A stretch of DNA of 64,000 bases from Natrinema sp. DC36 (GTDB lineage Archaea; Halobacteriota; Halobacteria; Halobacteriales; Natrialbaceae), in NCBI RefSeq assembly GCF_020405225.1, contig NZ_CP084472.1, positions 3,844,001 to 3,908,000 of the forward strand, read 5' to 3'. The notes beneath the pieces are model-generated. The model was not told the DNA's origin, did no database searches, and saw only the letters and a list, made by a program, of their open reading frames with translations. The position numbers and the translations under genes are program-made. Every line of letters starts with the position of its first letter. Within the stretch, counting starts at the first letter, position 1. Shown piece by piece: positions 1-8,833 of this stretch.

Positions 1-264
1 TCGGCGGTTCGCCGTCGTATCGGCGTTCTGAGCGATCCCCCGCTTGCGCACGGCCACACTGACGTTTATATAACAGGGCGCGGCCAGTGAGACGCATGAC
101 CTCCTGTGCGAACCCCGTCGTCGCGCGGTCCGGACGAGCCGTTTCCGACGGATCGAAACTACCGGGTACGACACGGATACTCCCCATCTCTGTCGGATGG
201 CGCGACACGCTGAGATACCGAATGGATAACGCTTATGCGCGGGCTACCCATGCACGAGCATAGA

Positions 265-1740
265 ATGAGCGACATCGAGGGCGTATATGAGGACCTCGAG
301 GCCGACGTTTCTCTCGAGGAGTTTCGCGAGGCCGTCGAGGCGAAAGTCGAGCAGATGGGGGGACTCGCAGATGAGGAGACGGCGGCGATGCTCGTCGCTC
401 ACGAAGTCGGCGAGAGCGAGGTCGGCGGAATCGCCGACATCGAACCCGGGATGGAGGAGGCGAAGTTCGTCGCCAAAGTGCTCTCGATCGGCGAGGTGCG
501 CACCTTCGAGCGCGATGGCGAGGACGAAGACGGGCAGGTCGTCAACGTCGAGGTGGCAGACGAGACCGGTTCCGTGCGAGCGGCGTTCTGGGACGATCAC
601 GCCCAGGCCGCCATCGAGGAACTCGAGGAGGGCCAGGTCCTGCGGATCAAGGGCCGACCCAAGGAGGGCTTTTCCGGCGTCGAAATCAGCGTGGACGACG
701 TCCAACCCGACGATGATACCGAGATCGACGTGCAGGTCTCCGATACGTACACCGTCGAGGACCTCTCGCTCGGTCTCTCGAACGTCAACCTCGTCGGCCT
801 GCTTCTGGACACCGACAGCGTGCGGACGTTCGACCGCGACGACGGCTCGGAGGGGAAGGTCTCGAACCTCGTCCTCGGCGACTCGACCGGTCGCATTCGC
901 GTGACCCTGTGGGACGAGCAGGCCGATCTCGCAACTGAACTCGAGGCCGGGACGACCGTCGAAGTGATCGACGGCTACGTCAAGGACCGCGACGGCAGCC
1001 TCGAGCTTCACGTCGGTAACCGCGGTGCCGTCGAGGAAGTCGACGAGGAGGTCGAGTACGTCCCCGAGAGCACGCCGATCGAGGACCTCGAGATCGATCA
1101 GATGGTCGACATCGCTGGCGTCGTTCGCTCGGCCGATCCCAAGCGAACGTTCGATCGCGACGACGGCTCGGAGGGACAGGTCCGGAACATCCGCGTCCAG
1201 GACGCGACCGACGACATCCGCGTCGCCCTCTGGGGCGACAAAGCCGACATCGATATCGGTCCGGGCGACGAGGTCGTACTCGGCGACGTCGAGATTCAGG
1301 ACGGCTGGCAGGACGATCTCGAGGCCTCCGCGGGCTGGCAGTCGACGATCACAGTTCTCGAGTCCGACTCGTCCGGCACCGGTGAGTCCGAGGGCGATAC
1401 GAGCGGCTCGAGTGACGAGAACGCCGGCCTGTCTGCCTTTGCCAGTGACGACGGTGGCTCAGGCGAGAACGGCGCCGGTGAGAGCACCTCCTCGAGTGCC
1501 TCGACCGACGCTACCGACGATAGCGCCAGTGCTGACGTCGAGACCGACTCGGACGAACCATCCGACGGCGAGGAACGCGAATTCACCGGCGTCGTCGTGC
1601 AGGCGGGCGACCCGATCGTGCTCGACGACGGCGAAACGACCATGAGTATCGCGACCGACGCCGACGTCGGTCTCGGCGAGGAGGTAACCGCCCGAGGGGT
1701 CGTCCGCGACGGCCGTCTCGACGCAAACGACGTGTTCTGA
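265..1740 (+). CDS. rpa2: RPA-type single-stranded DNA-binding protein, multiple OB folds
   Basis: Binds single-stranded DNA during replication and repair. From the ATG at 265 the 491-residue protein shows three tandem OB-fold repeats (about residues 55-150, 160-255 and 275-370), each with the recurring pattern RTFxRD..., a Val/Asn strand, then (R/I)xxxxWD or WG. A Ser/Asp/Glu-rich linker of about 70 residues follows, then a short fourth OB-like segment at the C-terminus. No zinc finger is seen. The ATG at 265 (MSDIEG) is preferred over 235 because the upstream codons are not acidic like the rest. The next genes are histone and histone deacetylase on the same strand, so this is a chromatin/ssDNA cluster. 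The paralogue number rpa2 is from recalled Haloferax gene order and is less certain than the family. Confidence 0.88.
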   Translation: MSDIEGVYEDLEADVSLEEFREAVEAKVEQMGGLADEETAAMLVAHEVGESEVGGIADIEPGMEEAKFVAKVLSIGEVRTFERDGEDEDGQVVNVEVADETGSVRAAFWDDHAQAAIEELEEGQVLRIKGRPKEGFSGVEISVDDVQPDDDTEIDVQVSDTYTVEDLSLGLSNVNLVGLLLDTDSVRTFDRDDGSEGKVSNLVLGDSTGRIRVTLWDEQADLATELEAGTTVEVIDGYVKDRDGSLELHVGNRGAVEEVDEEVEYVPESTPIEDLEIDQMVDIAGVVRSADPKRTFDRDDGSEGQVRNIRVQDATDDIRVALWGDKADIDIGPGDEVVLGDVEIQDGWQDDLEASAGWQSTITVLESDSSGTGESEGDTSGSSDENAGLSAFASDDGGSGENGAGESTSSSASTDATDDSASADVETDSDEPSDGEEREFTGVVVQAGDPIVLDDGETTMSIATDADVGLGEEVTARGVVRDGRLDANDVF

Positions 1741-1806
1741 CGCGGCGAGCAACCTCATCGGCCGCCTAGGAAAAGCGTTAAGGGAGTTAGCTTCGCCTAT
1801 CATGAT

Positions 1807-2238
1807 ATGAACGTCGAACTCCCGTTCGCCCCGGTGGATACGATCATCCGGCGGAACGCAGGCAATCTTCGGGTGAGTGCTGACGCGTCGAAGCAACTCG
1901 CAACGCGGATTCAGGAACACGGGAGCGAACTCGCAATCGACGCCGCCGAAGAGGCGACGGCTGACGGCCGGAAGACGCTGATGGCGCAGGATTTCGGCGT
2001 CGAAGCGGTCGTCGACAAGGATGGCCTCGAGCTCCCGGTCGCGCCGGTCGATCGCATCGCCAGGCTGGAAATCGACGATCGCTATCGCGTCTCGATGGAC
2101 GCCCGCGTCGCCCTCGCCGATATCCTCGAGGACTACGCGGATAACGTCGCCCGGGCGGCCGCGACTCTCGCACACCACGCCGACCGGCGGACGATCACCG
2201 ACGACGACATCGAGACGTACTTCTCGCTGTTCGAGTGA
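1807..2238 (+). CDS. hstA: Archaeal histone, tandem histone-fold doublet
   Basis: DNA-compacting histone of 143 residues made of two fused histone folds. Both halves begin with LPxAPVDxIxR (residues 5-15 and 74-84), followed by a loop, a long central helix and a C-terminal ITDDDIETYF end typical of histone helix 3. Haloarchaeal histones are usually such fused doublets, whereas most other archaeal histones are single folds. It ends 4 nt before the histone deacetylase start, so the two are almost certainly co-transcribed. The protein is acidic, unlike eukaryotic histones, as expected in a high-salt cytoplasm. Confidence 0.93.
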   Translation: MNVELPFAPVDTIIRRNAGNLRVSADASKQLATRIQEHGSELAIDAAEEATADGRKTLMAQDFGVEAVVDKDGLELPVAPVDRIARLEIDDRYRVSMDARVALADILEDYADNVARAAATLAHHADRRTITDDDIETYFSLFE

Positions 2239-2242
2239 GCAG

Positions 2243-3274
2243 ATGCAGTTCGGCTACAGCGAGCTCTGTCTCGCACACGATCCCGGTTCGCGCCACCCGG
2301 AGTCGCCGGACCGGTTACGGGCGATCCGGGAACGGCTGAAGAAGAAACACGGCGTCACGTACGTCGAGAGCGATCCGTGCGAACTCGACACGATGGCGGC
2401 CGTCCACGACCGCGAGTACCTCGAGTCCGTTCGGGAGTTCTGTACCGACGGTGGCGGGAGCTGGGACCCCGACACCGCCGCCGTCGAGGAAACCTGGGAC
2501 GCGGCCTGCCAGAGCGCCGGGCTCGCCTGCTGGGCCGCCGAGGCGGCGCTCGAGGGTGATACGGGCCGTGACACACCTTTCTCGATCGGTCGGCCGCCGG
2601 GCCACCACGCGGTCTACGACGACGCGATGGGGTTTTGCTTCGTCAATAACGCAGCCGTGGCCGCCCAGTACGCCCTCGATCACGACGCGTACGACGTCGA
2701 CCGGGTGGCGATCCTCGACTGGGACGTCCACCACGGCAACGGAACGCAGGACATCTTCTACGACAGGGGCGACGTGTTCTTCGCCTCGATCCACGAGCAG
2801 GGGCTCTACCCCGGCACCGGCGACGTCGACGAGACCGGCGAGGGAGACGGCGACGGGACGACGATGAACGTTCCGATGCCGGCCGGCACCGACGACCGCG
2901 AGTATCTGGCCGCCGTCGACGGGCCGATCACCGCCGCCTTCACCGCGTTCGATCCCGATCTCCTCCTCATCAGCGCGGGTTTCGACGCCCATCGTCACGA
3001 TCCCATCTCGCGGATCCGACTCTCGACCGAGGCCTACGCGCTGATGAGCGACCGCATGCGGTCCCTCGCCGACGACACCGACGCCGCGCTGGCGTTCGTC
3101 CTCGAGGGCGGCTACGGATTGGACGTGCTCGCCGACAGCGTGGCACTCGTCCACGAGACCTTCGACGGTCGCGAACCGATCGAGCCCGACGACGAACCCG
3201 GCGACAACGCCGAATCGGCCCTCGAGGACGTGCTCGAGGCCCACGATCTCGACGTGGACCTGAACGATCTCTGA
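2243..3274 (+). CDS. hdaI: Histone deacetylase family hydrolase (class II-like)
   Basis: Zinc-dependent amidohydrolase that removes acetyl groups from lysines or acetylpolyamines. From ATG 2243 (343 residues) it has RPPGHHA with the His pair at 121-122, the zinc motif DWDVHHGNGT with ligands D161 and H163, the third ligand in GFDAH (D248), and the transition-state Tyr in GGYG (Y291). All catalytic residues are intact. Starting 4 nt after the histone stop suggests translational coupling and a chromatin role, as recalled for Haloferax volcanii where these genes are also near neighbours. The natural substrate could still be an acetylpolyamine or another acetyl-lysine protein. Confidence 0.93.
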   Translation: MQFGYSELCLAHDPGSRHPESPDRLRAIRERLKKKHGVTYVESDPCELDTMAAVHDREYLESVREFCTDGGGSWDPDTAAVEETWDAACQSAGLACWAAEAALEGDTGRDTPFSIGRPPGHHAVYDDAMGFCFVNNAAVAAQYALDHDAYDVDRVAILDWDVHHGNGTQDIFYDRGDVFFASIHEQGLYPGTGDVDETGEGDGDGTTMNVPMPAGTDDREYLAAVDGPITAAFTAFDPDLLLISAGFDAHRHDPISRIRLSTEAYALMSDRMRSLADDTDAALAFVLEGGYGLDVLADSVALVHETFDGREPIEPDDEPGDNAESALEDVLEAHDLDVDLNDL

Positions 3275-3394
3275 CGAAACGGATCGCGGCAGTGACGAGG
3301 CGCTGCGCTCCTCATACGGTCTGCTGTAACGATGTACCGGTGCGACCGCAGGCTGGATCGCGGTCGCGCCGGAAACGACTGACAGCAGTCCGTA

Positions 3395-4894
3395 TCAGGG
3401 TCGCGGTTCGAAGTACGTTCTCAGCTCCGTGCCGAACTCGGCGAGCAACGTCGTGATCTCCGATCCGACCAGTACTTCGTACTCGTCCTCGAGCGCCGTT
3501 TCGACGTGTGCACCCAGTCCGACGTCGAAGAGGCGGTCGCTCTCGAGGAACGATCGGGCGGAGGTGAACGCCCGCTCGCGCTCGGTGACGTAGCGGTCGC
3601 CCGCGATGAAGGGGCCGTAGGCGTCGGGGTCATCCGCGTAGGACTCGTAAAAGCCGGTCGCGTGGTCGCGGACGTGGACCGGTGGTCCGTCGTGGCGCTC
3701 GACTGCCGGTCGCTCGTCGACCGCGAGTTCGGCGAAGACGACGGCAGTCTCGTCGGCGATAGCCGTCGCCCGGAAGACGTCGAACCCGCGATCGTCCAGC
3801 CCCTTTGTGATGCCCGCCAGCGATTTCCGAAGCTGCGGATAGAGCTGATCCTCGACGAGACCGGGGGCGTCGAACCGGACGGCGACGGGCGTAGTGACCC
3901 GGCGCTCGAGGTGTTCGCGCAGCTCCGACTCGGACAGCGGTTCCGGATCGTCGGGTTCGAAGTGGTCGATCCGCGGGGACGCGAGGAATTCCCGGGCGTA
4001 GTGTTGAAAGCGAGCGACGTTCTCGGCCGAGCAGACCGCGGCGACGTTGCGTTCGGGATCCGTCGGATCGATGACGATCAGCGGATCGTCGAACGGGCGG
4101 TCGGCGTCGCCGGCCGTCTCATTCTGAGACGACTTTGCCGCCTCGTGTGCACGGCCGTGCGCTTCTGGGTCGAGTTCGACCGGCGGCCGCCAGTCGGCCG
4201 CGGCCTCGAGCAGCGGTCGAAACCCGTCGTACTCGCAGACGAGGAGTTCGGTGAGATAGCCGCTGAATCCCCGGGTTCGGAGGTCGCTGCCGTAGACGCC
4301 GATCCCCTTGAGGAACTGCTTGGTGACGCGGACGGCCGCGGCGAGCTCGTCGTCCAGTCGTCGCTGGAGGTACCGGGTGTGAAACGGCGTCCGATCGACC
4401 GCCGAACGGATCTCGGTCGCCGACTCGAGTCTGAAACAGGGGACGACGTCGACGTCGAACCCCTCGACCTCGCCTTTGACGTAGGGATGTTCGGCGTACT
4501 CCTCGTGGCCCTCGGGCAGCGTCGCGTGGCCGACCTCGAGGCCGTACTCCTCGAGCGTTTCGCGGTCGAGCTCCGGCGGAAACCGGACGAAGATATCGAT
4601 ATCGCGGTCGCCGCTGATCCAGGTATCTCTGGCGGTGGAGCCGACCTGTAAGACGTCGGCGTCGGTGCACAGGTCGGTCGCCGCGGACTCGGCCCGATCC
4701 ATGAGCCGGTCGGCCACCTCGCGGAGACGCGCGCGTTCGCCGTCGTCGGGAGTAACTCGCGCTCGGACCTCGGCGACGACCTGCTCGAGATCGCGATCCG
4801 CCTCTCGATTGTCCGGCTCGTCACCGTCGTCAGCGCGGTTTCCGCACTGGCCGCCGGAACCGCGGTCCGCGCTGTCGGCATCCTCCTCGCTCAT
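3395..4894 (-). CDS. cca: CCA tRNA nucleotidyltransferase, archaeal class I
   Basis: Adds the 3'-CCA to tRNAs. The nucleotidyltransferase core is at residues 80-110: the GSTARDTW motif (G85-S86) followed by the metal-binding pair D98 and D100 in GDRDIDIF. Further blocks match archaeal Cca: a palm region around the KQFLKGIGVYGSDLRTRGFSGY stretch (about 190-215) and an ID-PTDPERNVA motif near 280. At 499 residues it is longer than usual because of about 35 acidic N-terminal residues, so the start could lie further in. It is convergent with the deacetylase gene. None of the tRNAs in this window has encoded CCA, so the enzyme is needed. Confidence 0.93.
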   Translation of the reverse strand: MSEEDADSADRGSGGQCGNRADDGDEPDNREADRDLEQVVAEVRARVTPDDGERARLREVADRLMDRAESAATDLCTDADVLQVGSTARDTWISGDRDIDIFVRFPPELDRETLEEYGLEVGHATLPEGHEEYAEHPYVKGEVEGFDVDVVPCFRLESATEIRSAVDRTPFHTRYLQRRLDDELAAAVRVTKQFLKGIGVYGSDLRTRGFSGYLTELLVCEYDGFRPLLEAAADWRPPVELDPEAHGRAHEAAKSSQNETAGDADRPFDDPLIVIDPTDPERNVAAVCSAENVARFQHYAREFLASPRIDHFEPDDPEPLSESELREHLERRVTTPVAVRFDAPGLVEDQLYPQLRKSLAGITKGLDDRGFDVFRATAIADETAVVFAELAVDERPAVERHDGPPVHVRDHATGFYESYADDPDAYGPFIAGDRYVTERERAFTSARSFLESDRLFDVGLGAHVETALEDEYEVLVGSEITTLLAEFGTELRTYFEPRP

Positions 4895-4989
4895 TGGGAA
4901 CGCGTACTCGAGCGGTGCGTGAAAGAGTATCGAACCCGGAGCAGGGAAAACGAAAGCCCTATCAAATGCACCCGACTACCAGATGATGA

Positions 4990-5095
4990 GCCGAAGTAGC
5001 TCAGATGGTAGAGCACCTCGCTGTTACGGCGACTCAGGTATTCCCTGTTCGCCGCAGATACGAGGTTGTCCCAGGTTCGAGTCCTGGCTTCGGCG
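4990..5095 (+). tRNA. tRNA-Asn (GTT) with 33-nt intron
   Basis: Cloverleaf: acceptor arms GCCGAAG (4990-4996) and CTTCGGC (5088-5094) with discriminator G 5095; D stem 4999-5002/5011-5014; anticodon stem CCTCG (5016-5020) with CGAGG (5061-5065); T arm CCAGG-TTCGAGT-CCTGG (5071-5087). Anticodon GTT is 5023-5025. The anticodon loop is interrupted after position 37 by an intron (5027-5059). The encoded gene lacks CCA. Confidence 0.93.
5027..5059 (+). other. Canonical 37/38 tRNA intron with bulge-helix-bulge
   Basis: The intron fits the archaeal splicing-endonuclease motif exactly. The central 4-bp helix is CTGT (5021-5024) with GCAG (5054-5057). The 3-nt bulges are 5025-5027 (cut after 5026) and 5058-5060 (cut after 5059). 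The inner helix is GGCGA (5028-5032) with TCGCC (5049-5053). Cutting at both bulges restores a 7-nt anticodon loop. Confidence 0.9.
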
Positions 5096-5218
5096 CTTCT
5101 CTATTCGTCGCGACTGGTCGGTTTGTAATCGACGATCGAATTATCACCCTCTCACCTGCGAGTTCGACCACCGGTTTTCGGGAGAGGGATTATCGTCCTT
5201 CGCCAGTGACGTAGACGT

Positions 5219-5803
5219 ATGACCGGCGAAACCGACGACCGACGGAGTACCGACCACCACGGACACGATATCATCGATCCGCTCTCCGTTGGGATCGTCA
5301 CCGTCTCGAGTTCGCGCGCGGGCACGGCGGATCCCGACGATCCGGGCGGGGACACCATTCAGGACTGTTTCGAAGCCGATGGCCACGAGGTCCGAGAACG
5401 GCTCCTGGTCCGGGACGACTACTCGGCGATCCGAACCGCCGTCCGCGGCCTCGTTGCACGTCGGGATATCGACGTGGTGTGTACCACGGGCGGCACCGGT
5501 GTCACCGTCGACGACGTCTCTCCGGAGGCGACCGCATCGCTGTTCGAGCGCGAGTTGCCGGGCTTCGGCGAACTGTTTCGCTCGCTCTCGTGGGACGAAG
5601 TTGGAACGCGAGCGATGGCCTCGCGCGCGACGGCGGGAATCGCCGTCGACACGCCCGTCTTCTGCCTCCCCGGGAGCCGGAGCGCCTGCGAAACCGCCTG
5701 TGAGGAACTGATCGTCCCCGAATCGCCCCACCTCGCGGGACTGGCGACGCGTCACCGCGCCGAGACGACCGATCAGACGCTCGCGGAGTATCAGGACGAG
5801 TAG
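5219..5803 (+). CDS. moaB: Molybdopterin adenylyltransferase family protein MoaB
   Basis: MoaB/MogA-fold protein that adenylylates molybdopterin before metal insertion in molybdenum/tungsten cofactor synthesis. The 194-residue sequence has SVGIVTVSSSR near residue 22, a PGGDT substrate loop, the signature TTGGTGVTVDDVSPEA around residues 89-104, and PGSRSAC near the C-terminus. The first ~20 residues are a polar extension before the fold. A TATA-like gattatc lies about 27 nt upstream of the ATG, as in leaderless haloarchaeal transcripts. No other cofactor genes are adjacent. Confidence 0.9.
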   Translation: MTGETDDRRSTDHHGHDIIDPLSVGIVTVSSSRAGTADPDDPGGDTIQDCFEADGHEVRERLLVRDDYSAIRTAVRGLVARRDIDVVCTTGGTGVTVDDVSPEATASLFERELPGFGELFRSLSWDEVGTRAMASRATAGIAVDTPVFCLPGSRSACETACEELIVPESPHLAGLATRHRAETTDQTLAEYQDE

Positions 5804-6009
5804 GCGAACTGCGTTTCCGGTGTCCAGACGCGACTCTCGACCACGGCTCCGGCACTCGAGTGGCGATTTTCTCCTCGAGACGCAGACTGCCTGTAACTGC
5901 GGATTGTGAAGCGCGACCATCCGTGGGCGTTCGTCCTGAGATAGCGAGACGAACAGTCAACTCTCCTGTAACAGCCTTTATTGAGTGCGAGCGCGTGCAT
6001 TCGATTGCT

Positions 6010-6138
6010 ATGTGTCACCACTTCGAATCCGTGACCGACCTCGACGCCGAGGAGCGCGAGGACGTCCTCGAGTCCCACAGCGAGGCGGAGCTCGAGGCCG
6101 AGCTGAGTGACGACGAACTCGAGGCGCTGACTGCGTAA
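6010..6138 (+). CDS. Small acidic haloarchaeal protein, 42 aa
   Basis: Starts MCHHFESV at 6010 and is followed almost wholly by Asp, Glu, Ala and Leu residues in an amphipathic pattern ending LSDDELEALTA. A TATA-like tttattgag about 27-33 nt upstream places transcription start at the ATG, which supports a real leaderless mini-gene. A Cys-His-His cluster at the N-terminus could bind metal. Function is unknown; the family is not one I can name. Confidence 0.6.
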   Translation: MCHHFESVTDLDAEEREDVLESHSEAELEAELSDDELEALTA

Positions 6139-6210
6139 GAACAGGTCCGTTTCCCTCGAGCGAACCGGACAGCAAACGTTAATTACCGCGCACGGTTTTT
6201 CCCGATTGAA

Positions 6211-6285
6211 GGGCCCTTAGCTCAGTCTGGTTAGAGCGCTCGGCTCATAACCGAGTGGTCGATGGTTCGAATCCGTCAGGGCCCA
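6211..6285 (+). tRNA. tRNA-Ile2 (CAT), integration target
   Basis: Acceptor GGGCCCT (6211-6217) pairs with AGGGCCC (6278-6284), discriminator A 6285; anticodon loop CTCATAA carries CAT. The body resembles bacterial ileX/ileY tRNAs (starts GGGCCCTTAGCTCAGT; TCATAA loop; GTGGTCG variable loop), so it is read as the AUA-decoding tRNA-Ile2 whose C34 is modified to agmatidine in archaea, rather than elongator tRNA-Met. It has no intron. Its 3' end is the attachment site of the following element. Confidence 0.85.
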
Positions 6286-6289
6286 TCCG
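6262..6289 (+). repeat. attL: 28-bp direct repeat inside tRNA-Ile2 3' end
   Basis: The 28 bases from the T arm through the tRNA end plus TCCG are identical to 41667-41694, and bases 6273-6291 are identical to 44807-44825. The repeat covers the 3' end of the tRNA, as is usual for tyrosine-integrase target sites. Confidence 0.92.
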
Positions 6290-6525
6290 CATACATAGCG
6301 TCTCAGATTCGCTGTAAGGCGGCGGGTTCCTTTTAAGCAAACTCTTGATTGGGTTCAAGAGTCCATCTGGTTAATGGACGCCCTCTCTGCCGTATGGTGA
6401 TTAGAGAAGAATCGAAATAGAAGTACCGATTATAGTGAGCGCTTTAGAATCCATCTTCATCATGGCTTTCAATTCAGTTGCATTTTTAACATGATCGCCA
6501 ATCTATTCGACCGCGCCCGAGGTCA

Positions 6526-7038
6526 CTACTCGTCTGCGCGTGAGTTACTTCTCATCCAATCTTCAAATTCTTCCATACTACCTTCGTATTCATTTCCATC
6601 CTTCACAGATTCTTCATCCGAGTAGGTTACTTCTTGACCTACCTCATCAGCTTCATCTGAATATATTATCACGAATGGGACGCAGTGGGTGATTGCAAAT
6701 ATAATTGAGTTCTGTAGAATCCCAAACCCAACCGTGTCAATAAAGAGGTCAGGATATTTTGAACCGAAGACTACGAAGAATGCTGTTAGATATGATGATA
6801 GTGCTAAGTATTTTAGACCTTGTACAGTTCGATAGTCACGGCTATAGATTATTAGGAAAATATGAATCCAGACGAGTAATACTGAGATGGTGAAGACGTG
6901 GTAGAGAGTTGCGTCTAACTGCTCCAGTGGAAATTGGAACACAAAACTCCAAAACATGGCTGAAGGCAGAAATACGATTGATACCAAAACCGTCGATAGC
7001 CACAGCTGGACGTAAAAAAACAGACTTCGGAGAATCAT
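6526..7038 (-). CDS. Hypothetical four-TM membrane protein
   Basis: 170 residues with four likely membrane helices (about 8-33, 45-65, 78-98 and 105-124) and an acidic cytoplasmic tail of about 45 residues rich in Glu, Asp and Ser. No family recognised. The ATG overlaps the stop of the upstream coiled-coil gene by one base (TAATG), so the two form an operon. Codon use and composition are AT-rich, unlike the chromosome to the left. Confidence 0.6.
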   Translation of the reverse strand: MILRSLFFYVQLWLSTVLVSIVFLPSAMFWSFVFQFPLEQLDATLYHVFTISVLLVWIHIFLIIYSRDYRTVQGLKYLALSSYLTAFFVVFGSKYPDLFIDTVGFGILQNSIIFAITHCVPFVIIYSDEADEVGQEVTYSDEESVKDGNEYEGSMEEFEDWMRSNSRADE

Positions 7039-7262
7039 TATAGGAACCCTCCTTTCCGTGATTCTATATCCACTTTTAATCTCTCGATGTGCTCCTCAAG
7101 CTCCCTATGGCCACCTCTGGCTAAGTGGCGGTATTCGACTGGGATGGAATTCACCAGTGAAGGGTTGTGGCCTAAATTCTCACCGCCTGTTTCTAAGACT
7201 ACGAGGGCTTCTTGAGCATACTTTAGCTCTCGCTCAAGCCGTTGGATTTCTTCGTCAGTCAT
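7038..7262 (-). CDS. Small coiled-coil protein
   Basis: From the ATG at 7262 (MTDEEIQRLERELKYAQEAL) the 74-residue product is predicted to be two helices: a charged heptad-like N-terminal stretch and a C-terminal stretch ELEEHIERLKVDIES. The alternative start at 7316 adds 18 residues of less regular sequence. Its stop overlaps the next ATG by one base. It may pair with the adjacent membrane protein. Function unknown. Confidence 0.55.
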   Translation of the reverse strand: MTDEEIQRLERELKYAQEALVVLETGGENLGHNPSLVNSIPVEYRHLARGGHRELEEHIERLKVDIESRKGGFL

Positions 7263-7387
7263 GTTATTTACGCCAGGTCGAATGCTATCACTAGCATTCA
7301 ACATTCCGATTTTCATCTGGTGCGCAAATCTCTTGACAGGAGGTGAGCTGATAAAGTCAAAATATGCACCAACCTTGAGGAGAGCGG

Positions 7388-7699
7388 TTAATCGCTAATT
7401 GACGCTGGTGGGTGTTTCTTTCCACACGAACAGGAATAGCCTCCCTTGTCTTCCTCTCTAAGAATCACATTGTGAGATATCTTTCCACCTTCTGGACAGC
7501 GATAATAGAGCTTTCGAAGACACCATTCTTGCTTGCCATTCCAAGGGTCTGTACCATTCACTTCCTCATAGTGGTCTGCACAGAGCTTCCATTCCTTATG
7601 CGGATGTCCATTACTACTGTTGACCACCCGAGAGGCACGGTCTTCACAATTTTTTGCTTGACAAATTGGATAAGTTGCCACTGCATCACTAGACCTCAT
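7388..7699 (-). CDS. Small Cys-rich zinc-binding-type protein
   Basis: 103 residues with an N-terminal CQAKNC pair, a Cys-Ala-Asp-His motif near residue 40, another Cys pair in the middle (WCLRKLYYRC) and CSCGKKH near the C-terminus. The spacing suggests two zinc-binding knuckles. It overlaps the upstream gene (7689-7967) by 11 nt and so is probably translated with it. Function unknown; such proteins are common accessory genes on haloarchaeal plasmids and viruses. Confidence 0.55.
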   Translation of the reverse strand: MRSSDAVATYPICQAKNCEDRASRVVNSSNGHPHKEWKLCADHYEEVNGTDPWNGKQEWCLRKLYYRCPEGGKISHNVILREEDKGGYSCSCGKKHPPASISD

Positions 7700-7967
7700 T
7701 TATCTCACCACCAAGTGTCATAGCTTCTTCTGCGAGGTCATCATGGCCATGATTAAGTGCAATACTCGCTGCAAGGCCCATACTCTTCTTGAACTGTTCT
7801 TCCATCCAGTTTGAGCCAACATGTTCACTTGCACGGGCGAGATAGCTTCTCACCTCATTCATTCGTACAGAAACATTATTATCTTCGTCATCTTCGATGC
7901 GCTCATTAAGTCGTAATACTATATCAAGACCCGAACTAAGCCTTTCAAAATTATCTAAATTCCTCAT
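7689..7967 (-). CDS. Hypothetical helical protein
   Basis: 92 residues, predicted mostly helical, with no cysteines, signal peptide or membrane segment. The 3' end overlaps the following Cys-rich gene by 11 nt in another frame. AT-rich codon use matches the surrounding element. No family recognised. Confidence 0.5.
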   Translation of the reverse strand: MRNLDNFERLSSGLDIVLRLNERIEDDEDNNVSVRMNEVRSYLARASEHVGSNWMEEQFKKSMGLAASIALNHGHDDLAEEAMTLGGEINEV

Positions 7968-8204
7968 ATGCAGTTATACATTCATGCTAGAAGATATTAA
8001 ATATATCGATGAAATTGAGCTAGTGTAGAATAGATGCTTTGAATCAATTTCGAATTGCCTCCTATTTGTGAAGAAGAAATGGAAAAGAAGGCTAAAGGGA
8101 AGGCTCTGGAAGGATCTTTTCCATATACTAGAATAGGTTCTGAATAGTAGCTGCTTGAGATAGAAGACTACTTTAGAGAGATTGTTGAATGTGGAGTTGT
8201 AATT

Positions 8205-8651
8205 ATGGGATTCGAAAAGATTAGTGGTTCCAGCAGAGGTAGCGGCCAACCAAAAATCAGCCTGCGTAAATCAAATAGTATCGGAATCAACAATGCAGCT
8301 TTGGATGAATACTTCGATGAAAACGTTGAATACGTTGAATTCTATTACGACCGTGACGCAGACACACTAGGCATCCGACCGCTTAAGGAAGAATCAGATG
8401 ACAGTTACTCACTGAGCCGAACGGACAGTGGTGGAACTACAGCTCCCACGAGTTTCCTTAAGGTTGAAGGTCTAGTACCCGACGTGACCACGCAATACGA
8501 GCCACGCACGCAGCAGCTTAATAACGACGTTGAGCTTGTCGTCATTGATTTAGACGATGAAATCGGCACCTATGGTCATCCTGATACGGAAGACTCTGAG
8601 GAAGATTCTGAAGAGATTGAAGAGGAAGCTACGGGAGAAGACGAGAGTTAG
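8205..8651 (+). CDS. Hypothetical protein with acidic tail, element-encoded
   Basis: 148 residues. The N-terminal half (PKISLRKSNSIGINNAALDEYF, then YVEFYYDRDADTLGIRPL) looks like a compact beta-rich fold. The C-terminal 35 residues are almost entirely Asp, Glu, Ser and Thr. Similar small proteins are commonly found on haloarchaeal plasmids and viruses, but I cannot name the family. It is transcribed toward the ACCGTGT repeat cluster, which starts about 180 nt after its stop; a link to replication or regulation is only a guess. Confidence 0.6.
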   Translation: MGFEKISGSSRGSGQPKISLRKSNSIGINNAALDEYFDENVEYVEFYYDRDADTLGIRPLKEESDDSYSLSRTDSGGTTAPTSFLKVEGLVPDVTTQYEPRTQQLNNDVELVVIDLDDEIGTYGHPDTEDSEEDSEEIEEEATGEDES

Positions 8652-8833
8652 ATAGTATCTCGTGTTCTCTAGGTTAGAAACATACCTCTGAAAGGGCGTG
8701 TGGTGTCCCAGGGAAGGAGCACACACCCAGTTCGCAGATTTAATAGATAGGTTATCAATCTATTGTAATTCACTAACTTTGCAGTGTTTGATTGTTCCAC
8801 ACGAAGGAAAGGGGGTTGTTCTACTGAATATCC

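Noticed and set aside
3506-4651. Long plus-strand frame opposite cca
   Set aside because: Antisense shadow in GC-rich DNA; the minus strand encodes Cca with all motifs.
6211-6285. tRNA read as elongator tRNA-Met
   Set aside because: The CAT anticodon fits both, but the body resembles ileX-type tRNA-Ile2 and it lacks the intron usual in haloarchaeal elongator tRNA-Met.
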